The notes beneath the pieces are model-generated. The model was not told the origin of the DNA. It worked only from the letters and a program-made list of their open reading frames with translations, and did not search any database. Below, piece by piece: positions 32,462 to 40,702 of a DNA stretch of 54,823 nt. The position numbers and the translations under genes are program-made. The DNA is from Paenibacillus eucommiae (GTDB taxonomy: Bacteria > Bacillota > Bacilli > Paenibacillales > NBRC-103111), in assembly GCF_017874215.1 (NCBI RefSeq), contig NZ_JAGGLB010000051.1, positions 1 through 54,823 of the forward strand. The letters run 5' to 3'. The stretch's first letter is position 1. The number at the start of each line of letters is the position of its first letter.

Positions 32462-34054
32462 ATGAAAAGTGAAAGCATCAGTCGAACAACCGAAATGCCT
32501 GATTATACCTACTACATACCTACACAATTGTACAGCTTTCCGGAGTCTGCAGCGCTCTTTACTAGAGATAAAGAAACACCAAGCGATGACCCCTTCTTAC
32601 TGGTGATCATGGGCGGAAGTGCCCGTCTTCGGGTGAATGGTGTGGAGCAGACTGCACAAGGGTGTTTCGTGGTTTCCTGTGACAAGCGTTCAAGCCTGCG
32701 GCTGATGGAGATGCAATCTTTCCGAGCCATACTGATAGAATATCGCTGCATGACATTGAACCATTCGGCTCCATTGCCGCTGCCCTCCAGAACAACACCT
32801 CACCCCTGCTCTCATCGCGTCAATGTGCTGGCCAATGAGCTTGAGGATGCGTGGCCATTGAGATCAGATCGCCCTTTTCAGGCTCATCGGCTGTTTCTTG
32901 AGCTGCTGGAGAACGTACAGCTTGAATTGGAGGAAGCGGCGCACCAAGGAGCTGACTGGCTGCAAAATGTTCTAGGCCATATCCATCTGCACTATCGGGA
33001 CGAGCTAACAAGGGAGCAATTGGCCCTGCTTGCTGGCGTCAGCCCGGAACACTTCTCACGTGCCTTTCATAAGCACATTGGCTGCACCTTCAACTCTTAC
33101 TTGAACACGCTTCGTATTCGCAATGTACAGCAGCAGCTTCTAACCGGAAAGCCTGACAATTTACACGATCTGGCACTAAGAGTCGGTTACAAAGACGGTT
33201 ATTACCTGAGCCGTAAATTTAAACAGGTTGTAGGCACAGCTCCGATGATGTTCATCCGTAAGCCAAAGCGAATTGTATCGGCAAACTACAACTATACAGC
33301 CATGCTGCTTGCCTTACAGGTTCAACCGGTATTAGGCGCTTATTCCTCATGGATACGAGCTGGACAGCCTGATATTCCCAATGATCAAGAGCGTGAACTT
33401 TTTGGACCCGGGGGTTATGGCTCTTATGATCAAATCCAGTCACTCAAGCCCGACGTCATTCTTGGCTATACAGAGCTGGCAGCGGATATGAAGCTGATGA
33501 GTCTTGCTCCTGTAGTAGGGCTTCCCTTTATGAAGCTTGACTGGCGCGAGCAATTTCGTCAGATTGCTGAAGTCGCAGATAAGCAGAAACAGGCGGAGAA
33601 ACTCCTTGAGCGCTATAACGAGCAAGTTGATCTTGCCAACACGAAGCTGGATCGAGAGCTTGGAGGCCGCGGGAGTCTGATCATATGGGAGATGCATGAG
33701 AACGGGGCCTTTGCTTTTGGCAATCGTTTTGGCCGGGGCGGTCATGTGCTTTATGACGATCTTGGCTTTCATATGCCGGAGCAGCTAAACCAAAAAAGCT
33801 TGGAAACAAAGGGTTATATCTATGTGTCCATCGAGCAAATGCTCACTTATCCTGCAGATTATATCGTAATCACACATCAGACCTGCATCCCCCAGGCAGA
33901 ACGCATTTTCCACTCTCCATCCTGTAAAAAGCTGAGGGCTGAGCAGCAGCGGCGCCAGCTTGTTGTTCCTAACCCTTTCGATCTATTTTACGGCTTTGAT
34001 CCGTTATCCACTCAGAAACAGCTTGAAATGCTAGTTGGCAGCTTCACATCATAA
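32462..34054 (+). CDS. AraC-type regulator fused to a siderophore-binding-protein domain (Btr-like)
   Basis: A 530-aa fusion protein. An N-terminal cupin-like region is followed by an AraC helix-turn-helix pair (LTREQLALLAGVSPEHFSRAFHKHIG and DLALRVGYKDGYYLSRKFKQVVGTAP, about residues 180-265). The last 260 residues are a TroA/FhuD-like iron-siderophore-binding domain (RIVSANYNYTAMLLALQVQP ... IQSLKPDVILGYTELAADM). This is the architecture of B. subtilis Btr, which senses bacillibactin and activates uptake genes. A Fur box lies upstream, and a siderophore-binding lipoprotein gene with its own Fur box lies downstream, so it likely activates that gene when the ferric siderophore is present. Confidence 0.92.
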   Translation: MKSESISRTTEMPDYTYYIPTQLYSFPESAALFTRDKETPSDDPFLLVIMGGSARLRVNGVEQTAQGCFVVSCDKRSSLRLMEMQSFRAILIEYRCMTLNHSAPLPLPSRTTPHPCSHRVNVLANELEDAWPLRSDRPFQAHRLFLELLENVQLELEEAAHQGADWLQNVLGHIHLHYRDELTREQLALLAGVSPEHFSRAFHKHIGCTFNSYLNTLRIRNVQQQLLTGKPDNLHDLALRVGYKDGYYLSRKFKQVVGTAPMMFIRKPKRIVSANYNYTAMLLALQVQPVLGAYSSWIRAGQPDIPNDQERELFGPGGYGSYDQIQSLKPDVILGYTELAADMKLMSLAPVVGLPFMKLDWREQFRQIAEVADKQKQAEKLLERYNEQVDLANTKLDRELGGRGSLIIWEMHENGAFAFGNRFGRGGHVLYDDLGFHMPEQLNQKSLETKGYIYVSIEQMLTYPADYIVITHQTCIPQAERIFHSPSCKKLRAEQQRRQLVVPNPFDLFYGFDPLSTQKQLEMLVGSFTS

Positions 34055-34120
34055 AATTACATCGTCCCCAATCACTTTGTGACATGGTATTTTATAGCGA
34101 ATGCGCTTAAAGTTATTTCA

Positions 34121-34135
34121 TGAGAATGATTATCA
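34121..34135. promoter_or_regulatory. Fur box
   Basis: TGAGAATGATTATCA, inside the perfect palindrome GAATGATTATCATTC apart from the central base. It lies 35 bp before the binding-protein start codon. Confidence 0.85.
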
Positions 34136-34169
34136 TTCTTATAAATGAGGATAGAGAGGGAACATACAC

Positions 34170-35180
34170 ATGCAAAAAAGAAATGGACACATTCAAAGTT
34201 GGGGGATCGCATTGCTAATGCTGGTGCTGCTGCTGTCAGCTTGCGGGAAAAATTCGGACGTGAAACAGGATGCGTCATCACCGACTGCCGCGGCGACATT
34301 AGAGTCTACAACTTCACCTGCAGAAACAACTGCACCAACAGAGACAACACCAGCTACAAAAGTGGTAACAACACTACATGGTGACATTGAAATACCAGTC
34401 AAACCGCTGCGGATTGTAACGGATGACTATCTGGGCTCATTGATTGCTCTGGGAGTTAAGCCTATTGGTACGCCAGGACTTCATTTGAAAAATCTTTATT
34501 TTGCCGAAGCGCTTGCTGGGGTTGAGGATATTGGCGACTACGGCAACAGCTCGATGGAGAAAATCATTGATTTGCATCCCGATTTAATCATCACTGCAGA
34601 GGACGATGAAGCCAAATATAATGTGTTGGCCAAGGCTGCCCCCACTATTTCTGTTCCGTATGGCGAGCTAAAAAACGCTCACGAGGAACTAACCTATTTC
34701 GGCAAGCTGCTGGGCAGGGAAGCTGAGGCTGCAGCTTGGCTGGCAGACTATGATGATAGAATTGCCAAAGCCAAGGCCAAGGTGGATAAGGCTATTCCCG
34801 CGGATGCAACCTTTACTATTTTTGAGGATGGAGAGAAGTCAGTTTACACCTATGGGGATAATTTCGGACGCGGTGGACAACCCATTTATCAGGCGCTCGG
34901 ACGCAAGCCGCCAGCAGGCATAGCCGATGAAATCATGAAAAAACAATGGAAAGAGCTTTCCATGGAAATGCTGGCGAGCTATGCTGGGGATTATCTTATA
35001 ATCACTTCCAATTCACGGACACTCGATGATTTCAAAAAAGACCCGGTCTGGAGTACGTTGGAGGCAGTAAAAAACGACCGTGTTTATGTATGGAAGGAAG
35101 AACGTTCCTGGTACTATGATCCAATTGCTGTGCTCTCGCAAACTGAGGAGCTTGCAGCCTGGCTTTCAGGTGAGAAGTAG
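34170..35180 (+). CDS. Iron-siderophore ABC transporter substrate-binding lipoprotein
   Basis: A 336-aa lipoprotein with lipobox LLSAC (about residue 26), a Ser/Thr/Ala/Glu-rich linker, then a FhuD/TroA-like domain: VTTLHGDIEIPVKPLRIVTDD, DLHPDLIITAEDD, FTIFEDGEKSVYTYGDNFGRGG and DPVWSTLEAVKNDRVYVWKEE. It binds a ferric siderophore outside the cell. No permease or ATPase gene follows, so it must cooperate with a transporter encoded elsewhere. It is regulated by Fur (box at 34121-34135) and probably by the upstream AraC fusion. Confidence 0.93.
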   Translation: MQKRNGHIQSWGIALLMLVLLLSACGKNSDVKQDASSPTAAATLESTTSPAETTAPTETTPATKVVTTLHGDIEIPVKPLRIVTDDYLGSLIALGVKPIGTPGLHLKNLYFAEALAGVEDIGDYGNSSMEKIIDLHPDLIITAEDDEAKYNVLAKAAPTISVPYGELKNAHEELTYFGKLLGREAEAAAWLADYDDRIAKAKAKVDKAIPADATFTIFEDGEKSVYTYGDNFGRGGQPIYQALGRKPPAGIADEIMKKQWKELSMEMLASYAGDYLIITSNSRTLDDFKKDPVWSTLEAVKNDRVYVWKEERSWYYDPIAVLSQTEELAAWLSGEK

Positions 35181-35230
35181 AACGAGTGAACATATCGAAG
35201 ATACCGAACATAGCATGAAGATGCAGTGGG

Positions 35231-35254
35231 AAAGACGCCTTGTGGCGTCTTTTG
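35231..35254 (+). terminator. Terminator of the siderophore-binding protein gene
   Basis: AAAGACGCC, loop TTGT, GGCGTCTTTT; 50 bp after the stop codon. Confidence 0.8.
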
Positions 35255-35264
35255 TCGTGTGTGT

Positions 35265-35483
35265 TCGAGACGTTGGTGCACGGAGGAAGGCAATGACTCT
35301 GGGCTCCAGCCGTTGTTAAGATTTATTTCCCCGTGGGCGAAGGTGCTGGGGATGGAGTTTGCCCCCACCAGCGCGCGCAACCGAGAGGATCTGCTACTTT
35401 ACGAACTTTAACGATATTTTTCATCGTTAAAAAGCATTAGATCCACTCCACATCCTTACTTTAACGATGAAAAACATCGTTAA
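35265..35483. repeat. Palindrome cluster, locus 1, with long 5-prime flank shared with locus 3
   Basis: Two 23-bp palindromes, TTAACGAT(A/G), five T or A, CATCGTTAA, lie at 35408-35430 (T-centre) and 35461-35483 (A-centre), 53 bp apart. The preceding 35265-35407 is similar over about 145 bp to 47831-47976 (shared landmarks GGGCTCCAGCCG, GGTGCTGGGGATG, CCAGCGCGCGCAACCGAGAG and GGATCTGCTACTTTACGAAC). The element lies between two convergent genes. From 35484 to 35764 there is no gene; it contains a CTTTCCGG tandem repeat at 35581-35604. Confidence 0.75.
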
Positions 35484-35764
35484 GTCAAGCATACGCTCAT
35501 TTCGGCCGCAGGCAGGCAGCTTCGGAGTATGCTCTTCCCTTAAAACTTTCAAACTGGAAGTGAAGTTCTCCTTCATCCTGCTTTCCGGCTTTCCGGCTTT
35601 CCGACTTTCCTCTTTCTTCTTTCTTGCGCGCTGCACTTCCAAGGGCTTTCGACCTTATGATCTCTCCACCAGTTGCCTATCAGCTACAATCCGACTTGGC
35701 TCTTACCTCGATTGATCTTTCATCAATTAGTTGTGACTAGTTTGGCTAGGCGCGATGTACAAAA

Positions 35765-35786
35765 AAAAACGCCCAAGGCGTTTTTC
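35765..35786. terminator. Bidirectional terminator
   Basis: AAAAACGCC, CAA, GGCGTTTTT: A-rich and T-rich arms work in both directions; 13 bp downstream of the PNPOx-like gene stop. Confidence 0.75.
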
Positions 35787-35798
35787 ATCATGTAACTA

Positions 35799-36353
35799 TC
35801 ATCCCTCAGTCTGCTGCCCCAAATGTGTAGCCATACCATCAATACTCTGCATATTATGATGCTGCCGGTAAGTTTGCAGTCGCTCCTCGCCCATTTTATC
35901 CGCCCATTGGATCAATCGGTCGCGCTCTCCCTTATATTCATATATCGGCACACTGAAGCCGCAGGAAGTACTTACTGCGTGTATATGGACCGCAATCATT
36001 TGTCTGGCTCCGGGCAAAACATCATACTGATCGATCTTCGCTCTCCATTCTTCCGTATCTGGAAGTATAACGCGACCCTTCCCATAAAGCCGCAGTATGC
36101 TGGGAGCTCCTTCAAAAGACATAAACATCAATGTGATTCTTCCATTTTCCAGCAGATGCGCACTCGTTTCATTGCCGCTTCCTGTAAGATCCAGATACGC
36201 GACCTCGGTTGGCGAGAAAATACGCAGCGTATCGTAGCCTTTTGGAGACAAGTTGACATGCCCCTCTGAACCGGAAGGCGCCGAACCAACCCAGAACATA
36301 TGCTGCTTATGAATGAAAGCTTCATGTTCGGGCAGAATGGATTCAAATTTCAA
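35799..36353 (-). CDS. Pyridoxamine 5-phosphate oxidase-like flavin-binding protein
   Basis: A 184-aa protein of the PNPOx-like split-barrel family. The N-terminal HKQHMFWVGSAPSGSEGHVNLSPKGYDTLRI and ITLMFMSFEGAPSILRLYGKGRVIL are the typical FMN-binding strands (SPKG-like loop, then LMFMSF-x-G-x-P-x-I-LR-x-GKG). It starts at TTG 36353 with AAAGGAG eight bases upstream. Related proteins are FMN- or F420-binding oxidases/reductases with unknown substrates rather than true PdxH. It is the first gene of a minus-strand unit ending at the bidirectional terminator. Confidence 0.88.
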   Translation of the reverse strand: MKFESILPEHEAFIHKQHMFWVGSAPSGSEGHVNLSPKGYDTLRIFSPTEVAYLDLTGSGNETSAHLLENGRITLMFMSFEGAPSILRLYGKGRVILPDTEEWRAKIDQYDVLPGARQMIAVHIHAVSTSCGFSVPIYEYKGERDRLIQWADKMGEERLQTYRQHHNMQSIDGMATHLGQQTEG

Positions 36354-36388
36354 TGCGATAACTCCTTTCTTCGAACAATGCTGATTCC

Positions 36389-36994
36389 TTAAAATCCGCC
36401 CCTCTTGCTAGCTTTTCCAAGCTTTAGCTTGGCAACAAAAATACCTGTAAGTGTTAAACAAAATATGATATATGTAATCAAAAGAAAGCTGACATCCGTT
36501 TCTGGCATAATAATAGAAGAGCTTATGAGTCCAAACAGCCAAATATGAGATAAATTCCCTAAAATCGAAGACCATATATAAGATCTAAGCTTGATTTGAG
36601 ATATAGCTGACATAAAAGATATTAGGTTGTTGGGCATAATCGGTAAGGTCCGCAAAAAAATAATAGTCCAAATGCCGTACTTATCCATATAGTTTTGCCA
36701 TTTCTCATATTTCTGCAAGCGTGCTCCCCATCTTCGATTGAAAGGTTTGGAAAAGAAAAATCGACAACCCAGAAAAACAATCAAAGCGGATAAGGTGCCT
36801 GTTAACCAGCTAAAAACCAAACCAAGAGCTAAGCCTACAGCAGAAATATGCAGAACAATCAAAGTGGCAAAAGGAAACACACCAAGAAAGCCCTGAATTA
36901 TAGCAAGCGGAATCGTAATTAGCAAAATAAGCGTACCATCCAGCTGCGTTATTTCTAACAATTGATCAATCCATAGCTCTATTGTGCTTCCCAT
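36389..36994 (-). CDS. TVP38/TMEM64 (VTT-domain) membrane protein
   Basis: A 201-aa membrane protein with about five hydrophobic segments. The VTT/SNARE-associated signature is visible: QGFLGVFPFATLIV (G-x-FPF type), then FLGCRFFFSKPF, and FLRTLPIMPNNLISFMSAIS (R-x-x-P-x-x-P-x-x-x-x-N). DedA/VTT proteins flip or move phospholipids and maintain membrane integrity. ATG 36994 is chosen (GGAG upstream); the frame is open to 37081 but that extension is polar and atypical. It is divergent from the LTA synthase gene. Confidence 0.85.
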   Translation of the reverse strand: MGSTIELWIDQLLEITQLDGTLILLITIPLAIIQGFLGVFPFATLIVLHISAVGLALGLVFSWLTGTLSALIVFLGCRFFFSKPFNRRWGARLQKYEKWQNYMDKYGIWTIIFLRTLPIMPNNLISFMSAISQIKLRSYIWSSILGNLSHIWLFGLISSSIIMPETDVSFLLITYIIFCLTLTGIFVAKLKLGKASKRGGF

Positions 36995-37336
36995 AACAAT
37001 TCGACTCCATTTCCAAACGCTTCTGCAGCCATCCTTATAACTTGCCTGTTGCCGCGGCCTAGCCGGACCCCATATGATCAATTAATTGTTATCAATAATT
37101 ACTTTACGCCAGAGCATATCGATTGGCAAGCCTTCTATGTAAAATTCCTTCCTTTATTATAAGGAAAGGTTCTAAACTCGCTGTAAATCAATTCTAAAAA
37201 TTTTATAAACTTGGAGCTGTCCAGCTTTTTTTCATGTCATTTTTGGATGAATGATCAGCTTTACAATTGGTGCACATTTATCGTAAGATTAAATCATCAG
37301 AGCCGCAACCACTTATTAACTGAACTCCTTTATTTT

Positions 37337-37365
37337 TTGACATAAACTTGACCAAGTATCATAAT
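37337..37365 (+). promoter_or_regulatory. Sigma-A promoter for the LTA synthase gene
   Basis: TTGACA (37337-37342), 17 bp, CATAAT (37360-37365), about 98 bp before the GTG start. The region 36995-37336 shows no gene; GAGCTGTCCAG occurs twice (37214 and 37408). Confidence 0.55.
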
Positions 37366-37462
37366 TATTATTCTATAAATCTATTTAACTAAAATGTTTT
37401 TATAAATGAGCTGTCCAGTATTGTATAGCTTATTTTGATTGTAAAAAGGAAGGTGTCTAATC

Positions 37463-39322
37463 GTGTCACTATCAACAACTTCAAAGCGGATGTTTAGCGC
37501 TAAACCATTCATCCTTTTCTCCATCATCCTGCTGGTCAAAAGCTACTTGGCCTGGCTAGTCATCTTTGGCAACGTCTTGAATTGGAAAATGCTTACTACC
37601 GAAATGCCCTTTATTTGGATTGTGTTCTGTTTAATAGAATGGTTTGCTACGAAACGCAAGCTCGCTATTTATTTATGGGTCAATCTGTTGATAACCGCTT
37701 TATTTTTTGCAGCACTTATGTACTATAAATATTATGGCGTCATCGTCACTTATCATGCACTGGATCAGGTGAATCAAGTAACGGCTGTTAGTAACAGTGT
37801 CTTTTCATTAATGGATCCCTATTATTTATTTATTTTCACAGATATTTTGGTTATTGGCTATGTGCTGTTACGGGGAAAAAAGATGCCAAACTGGAAATCA
37901 TTGAGCGCAAAGAAGGAAAACCGAAGTATCATTTTAGCCTTTTTTGTTTTCTCTATTGTCGTTTGCTCCTTTAATATTTGGCCGAACCGGGCAAGTATGA
38001 ATGAAATTAAAAAAGCCGAGGATATGGGCATTCTAAATTACGAGCTGTACACTATTTTTGCTAAAGACAAATCCGAGCTTATTGACATGAAGGACATTAC
38101 TCAAGGAGCCATTGAACAGCTCAAGGGTAATAAAATTGTAGATAATCCCGAGTATTTTGGAGCAGCAAAGGGAAAAAATGTAATCATCATTCAGCTAGAA
38201 TCCTTTCAAAATTTTCTGATCAACCTGTCACTCGATGGCAAAGAAGTCACTCCGGTGATGAATCAACTGGTTAAAGACAATTTATACTTCCCTAATTTCT
38301 ATCAACAGGTCGGGCAAGGAAATACTTCAGACGCAGAGTTCATTGTGAACACGTCCCTATACATTCCTCCCAATGGAGCAGCTTCAGGCGAATACGCGAA
38401 AAAAGCACTGCCAAGTTTGCCCAAGCTGATGAAGCAGCAAGGCTATGACACAGCAACCTTTCATACAAATGTCGTTGAATTTTGGAATCGCGGCGAGCTT
38501 TATAAAGCACTTGGCTTTGACAAATATTATGACAAATCGTTTTTTGGAGACGAAGATACTGTGTTTTTCGGTGCTTCCGATGATGTGTTGTATAAGAAGA
38601 CGGCGACTGAGCTGGAACGCATGCAGCAAACCGGAGTTCCCTTCTACTCACATATTATTTCCATGACAGCTCATCATCCTTTTACGATTCCCGAGGATAA
38701 ATATCGCATGACGCTTCCTGACCGCTATGAAGGCACCTTTGTAGGAGATTATATCCGTTCTCAAAATTATGCAGATTACGAACTTGGCTTATTTATCGAG
38801 GATTTGAAAAATAAAGGAATTTGGCAAAACAGCCTGGTCGTGATTTACGGTGACCATTTGGGGCTTCCCATCTATTCACTGGACAACGACGATAAAAAAC
38901 TGATGGCAGAAATTTATGGGCGTGAATATGGATACAGCGACATGATTAATATTCCACTTATTTTCGCTTATGAAGGTATCAAGGAGCCAGCCGTATTTGA
39001 GCAAATTGGCGGTCAAGTCGATCTGCTGCCTACAATTGCTAATCTATCTGGTGTTTCAATGGATCATCAATTGCATTTCGGACAGGACTTATTCAACCAA
39101 TCATACAATATTCTTCCACAACGTTATTATTTGCCTTCAGGCTCTTTCGTCAGTCAGAAAACACTATTTATGCCTGGCAGCGGCTTCGAGGACGGGACAC
39201 AGTATTCTCTCGCTGGAGAAGAAGTCAACGACCTGGGTGTTACTGAGGCAGAATATACAAGAGCGTTAAGGCTGCTGAACCTGTCAGACAGCTTCGTAAA
39301 ACAACTGCCGGATCATGAATAG
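37463..39322 (+). CDS. Lipoteichoic acid synthase family protein (LtaS-type)
   Basis: A 619-aa polytopic enzyme with five N-terminal transmembrane helices (up to about residue 175) and an extracellular sulfatase-fold domain. It polymerises glycerol phosphate from phosphatidylglycerol onto a glycolipid or primes that reaction. The catalytic Thr is in GQGNTSDAEF (about residues 282-291). Metal and substrate residues are in IIQLESFQNF, TFHTNVVEFWNR, MTAHHPF and VVIYGDHLG. The GTG start has AAGGAAGGTG upstream. The C-terminal ending past the sulfatase domain is of usual length. It is followed by a strong terminator. Confidence 0.93.
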   Translation: MSLSTTSKRMFSAKPFILFSIILLVKSYLAWLVIFGNVLNWKMLTTEMPFIWIVFCLIEWFATKRKLAIYLWVNLLITALFFAALMYYKYYGVIVTYHALDQVNQVTAVSNSVFSLMDPYYLFIFTDILVIGYVLLRGKKMPNWKSLSAKKENRSIILAFFVFSIVVCSFNIWPNRASMNEIKKAEDMGILNYELYTIFAKDKSELIDMKDITQGAIEQLKGNKIVDNPEYFGAAKGKNVIIIQLESFQNFLINLSLDGKEVTPVMNQLVKDNLYFPNFYQQVGQGNTSDAEFIVNTSLYIPPNGAASGEYAKKALPSLPKLMKQQGYDTATFHTNVVEFWNRGELYKALGFDKYYDKSFFGDEDTVFFGASDDVLYKKTATELERMQQTGVPFYSHIISMTAHHPFTIPEDKYRMTLPDRYEGTFVGDYIRSQNYADYELGLFIEDLKNKGIWQNSLVVIYGDHLGLPIYSLDNDDKKLMAEIYGREYGYSDMINIPLIFAYEGIKEPAVFEQIGGQVDLLPTIANLSGVSMDHQLHFGQDLFNQSYNILPQRYYLPSGSFVSQKTLFMPGSGFEDGTQYSLAGEEVNDLGVTEAEYTRALRLLNLSDSFVKQLPDHE

Positions 39323-39377
39323 CTTGAATAAATTTATTAGACAATAAAACCTATGTGAGCACACTATAAAAAAAAGC

Positions 39378-39427
39378 AAAAACACGGTCGATTAGAGCCA
39401 CCAGGTTCTATCCTCCGTGTTTTTTTA
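39378..39427 (+). terminator. Rho-independent terminator of the LTA synthase gene
   Basis: AAAAACACGG pairs with CCGTGTTTTT across an inner partly paired loop; a run of seven T follows. It also faces the minus-strand lipoprotein remnant. Confidence 0.8.
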
Positions 39428-39440
39428 TTAAACAACTGTA

Positions 39441-39714
39441 TCAACCAAATTTTATTAGCCTGCCATTATAGTATGTATAGAGCTCTTTCTTTTTATCGGT
39501 TTGCCCCCTCTCCGTATCGATCAGCCAATTCCCCGCTATATCTATCCATTCATTAGTCAGCATCTTGATCCGGCTTTCCTTTGGCCAGGTTCTCAGCAGT
39601 GACAGGAGAATAGGAGTGCTCTACGGCGTGCTCTATCACCTTATTTACTGAATTATACTTACAGCCTGTAATGACTACAAAAGTCAATAACATTAGAGTT
39701 AATACCCGCTTCAT
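39441..39714 (-). pseudogene. Small lipoprotein gene, probably frameshifted
   Basis: GGGGAGGAATC precedes ATG 39714. The first frame gives 53 residues with a signal peptide and lipobox (MKRVLTLMLLTFVVITGC), ending at TAA 39555-39553. A neighbouring frame continues coding-like sequence WIDIAGNWLIDTERGQTDK, then KKELYTYYNGRLIKFG to a TGA at 39443-39441. One single-base frameshift near 39590 would fuse them into a lipoprotein of about 90 residues. It is either a frameshifted gene or a 53-residue lipoprotein. Confidence 0.5.
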
Positions 39715-39944
39715 GATTCCTCCCCAGTTACGGTTAACATAATAAGCAGCTACTTCAAATTATTAGACAGTTGCCCACTTTAAATTGTGTAATCGAACTT
39801 GAGCTTTTGAACTGTGACCGCAACCATTCCGGAAAGAAACTCTGGAGCTTAGGTATTTGGGTAGGTGAAGCATATATAAACGATAAACGATACGGACACT
39901 GGGAAGAAAAGCGCTCCCTGCCCGCGCGGCGCCCGCCTGCTACA

Positions 39945-40131
39945 TTAACGATGTTTTTCATCGTTAAAAGCACGGCTCCGCACCACATCCTTACTTTAAC
40001 AATGAAAAACATCGTTAAATCCCCTTTATACCACCCAGAGTGGCCATCCGCCCTCTTTTAACGATGAAAATCATCATTAACGTGACGGATTGATTAGAAA
40101 CGTCTCTTTTAACGATGAAAAACATCGTTAA
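39945..40131. repeat. Palindrome cluster, locus 2 (four copies)
   Basis: Four 23-bp palindromes at 39945-39967 (T-centre), 39996-40018, 40058-40080 (AAAAT centre) and 40109-40131 (A-centre), with start spacings 51, 62 and 51 bp. Arms are TTAACGATG/CATCGTTAA with one or two substitutions in the second and third copies. CCACATCCTTACT precedes the second copy, as at locus 1. The cluster lies between convergent genes. Each copy translates as MFFIVK or MKNIVK, which gives rise to spurious short frames here. Confidence 0.8.
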
Positions 40132-40292
40132 AAGAAGCACATGAAGCACACGCTCAATCAACTCCGGACTGGCCAGTCGCTACCAGGACTGTTAATTAGA
40201 AAAGCTAACCCCTTTTATCCTTTAGCACTTAGCATAGCACATAGCACTTTAAGCATTTTAAACTGATAAACTTTTAAACTTGCTCATCAGTT

Positions 40293-40337
40293 AAAAAAAA
40301 CTGCCCCAAAGGTCATTTCTTGACCTTGCTGGGACAG
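40293..40337 (-). terminator. Terminator of the 95-residue gene
   Basis: On the minus strand CTGtCCC..AAGGTCA pairs with TGACCTT..GGGgCAG, followed by eight T. It lies 21 bp after the stop codon. Confidence 0.75.
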
Positions 40338-40357
40338 CCTGCTCTTGCCTCAAGACT

Positions 40358-40645
40358 TTAATTTTCAATAAATTCAATTTCATTAAAATCGGTTACAATG
40401 GCTAAATCATTGCGTCCTCCAATACCATCGAACAATTCCATGTATGGAGTATCTGTAATGCCCATTCTCGCGTCACGCTGCCTCCAATGCTCAAATACTT
40501 CCTTGCTAATTTCAAACGGCAGCAGTGGCTTTACGGTTCTCTTGCTATGTACAACAATCAATCTTTCTTCGTCTTTGGCAATAACAACGTTGTTTCTATA
40601 GATCATTTGCAAATGTTTCTCTTTATCCAGCTTAGATACGCTCAT
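40358..40645 (-). CDS. Hypothetical 95-residue protein
   Basis: I do not recognise this protein. It has a strong GGAGGGG seven bases before ATG 40645 and its own terminator, so the gene is real. The product is basic at the N-terminus (MSVSKLDKEKHLQMIYRNN) with alternating beta-strand-like stretches (NVVIAKDEERLIVVHSKR, LAIVTDFNEIEFIEN). It has no signal peptide or membrane segment. It is monocistronic, 58 bp from the esterase-fusion gene. Confidence 0.65.
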   Translation of the reverse strand: MSVSKLDKEKHLQMIYRNNVVIAKDEERLIVVHSKRTVKPLLPFEISKEVFEHWRQRDARMGITDTPYMELFDGIGGRNDLAIVTDFNEIEFIEN

Positions 40646-40702
40646 ACGTTCCCCTCCATCGATATATATTATATAACACTTATGGAATAAGAGGCAACCT
40701 TA

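Noticed and set aside
23448..40131. CRISPR array from regularly spaced palindromes
   Set aside because: Only two to four copies per cluster, variable repeats, 51 and 62 bp alternation and no cas genes.
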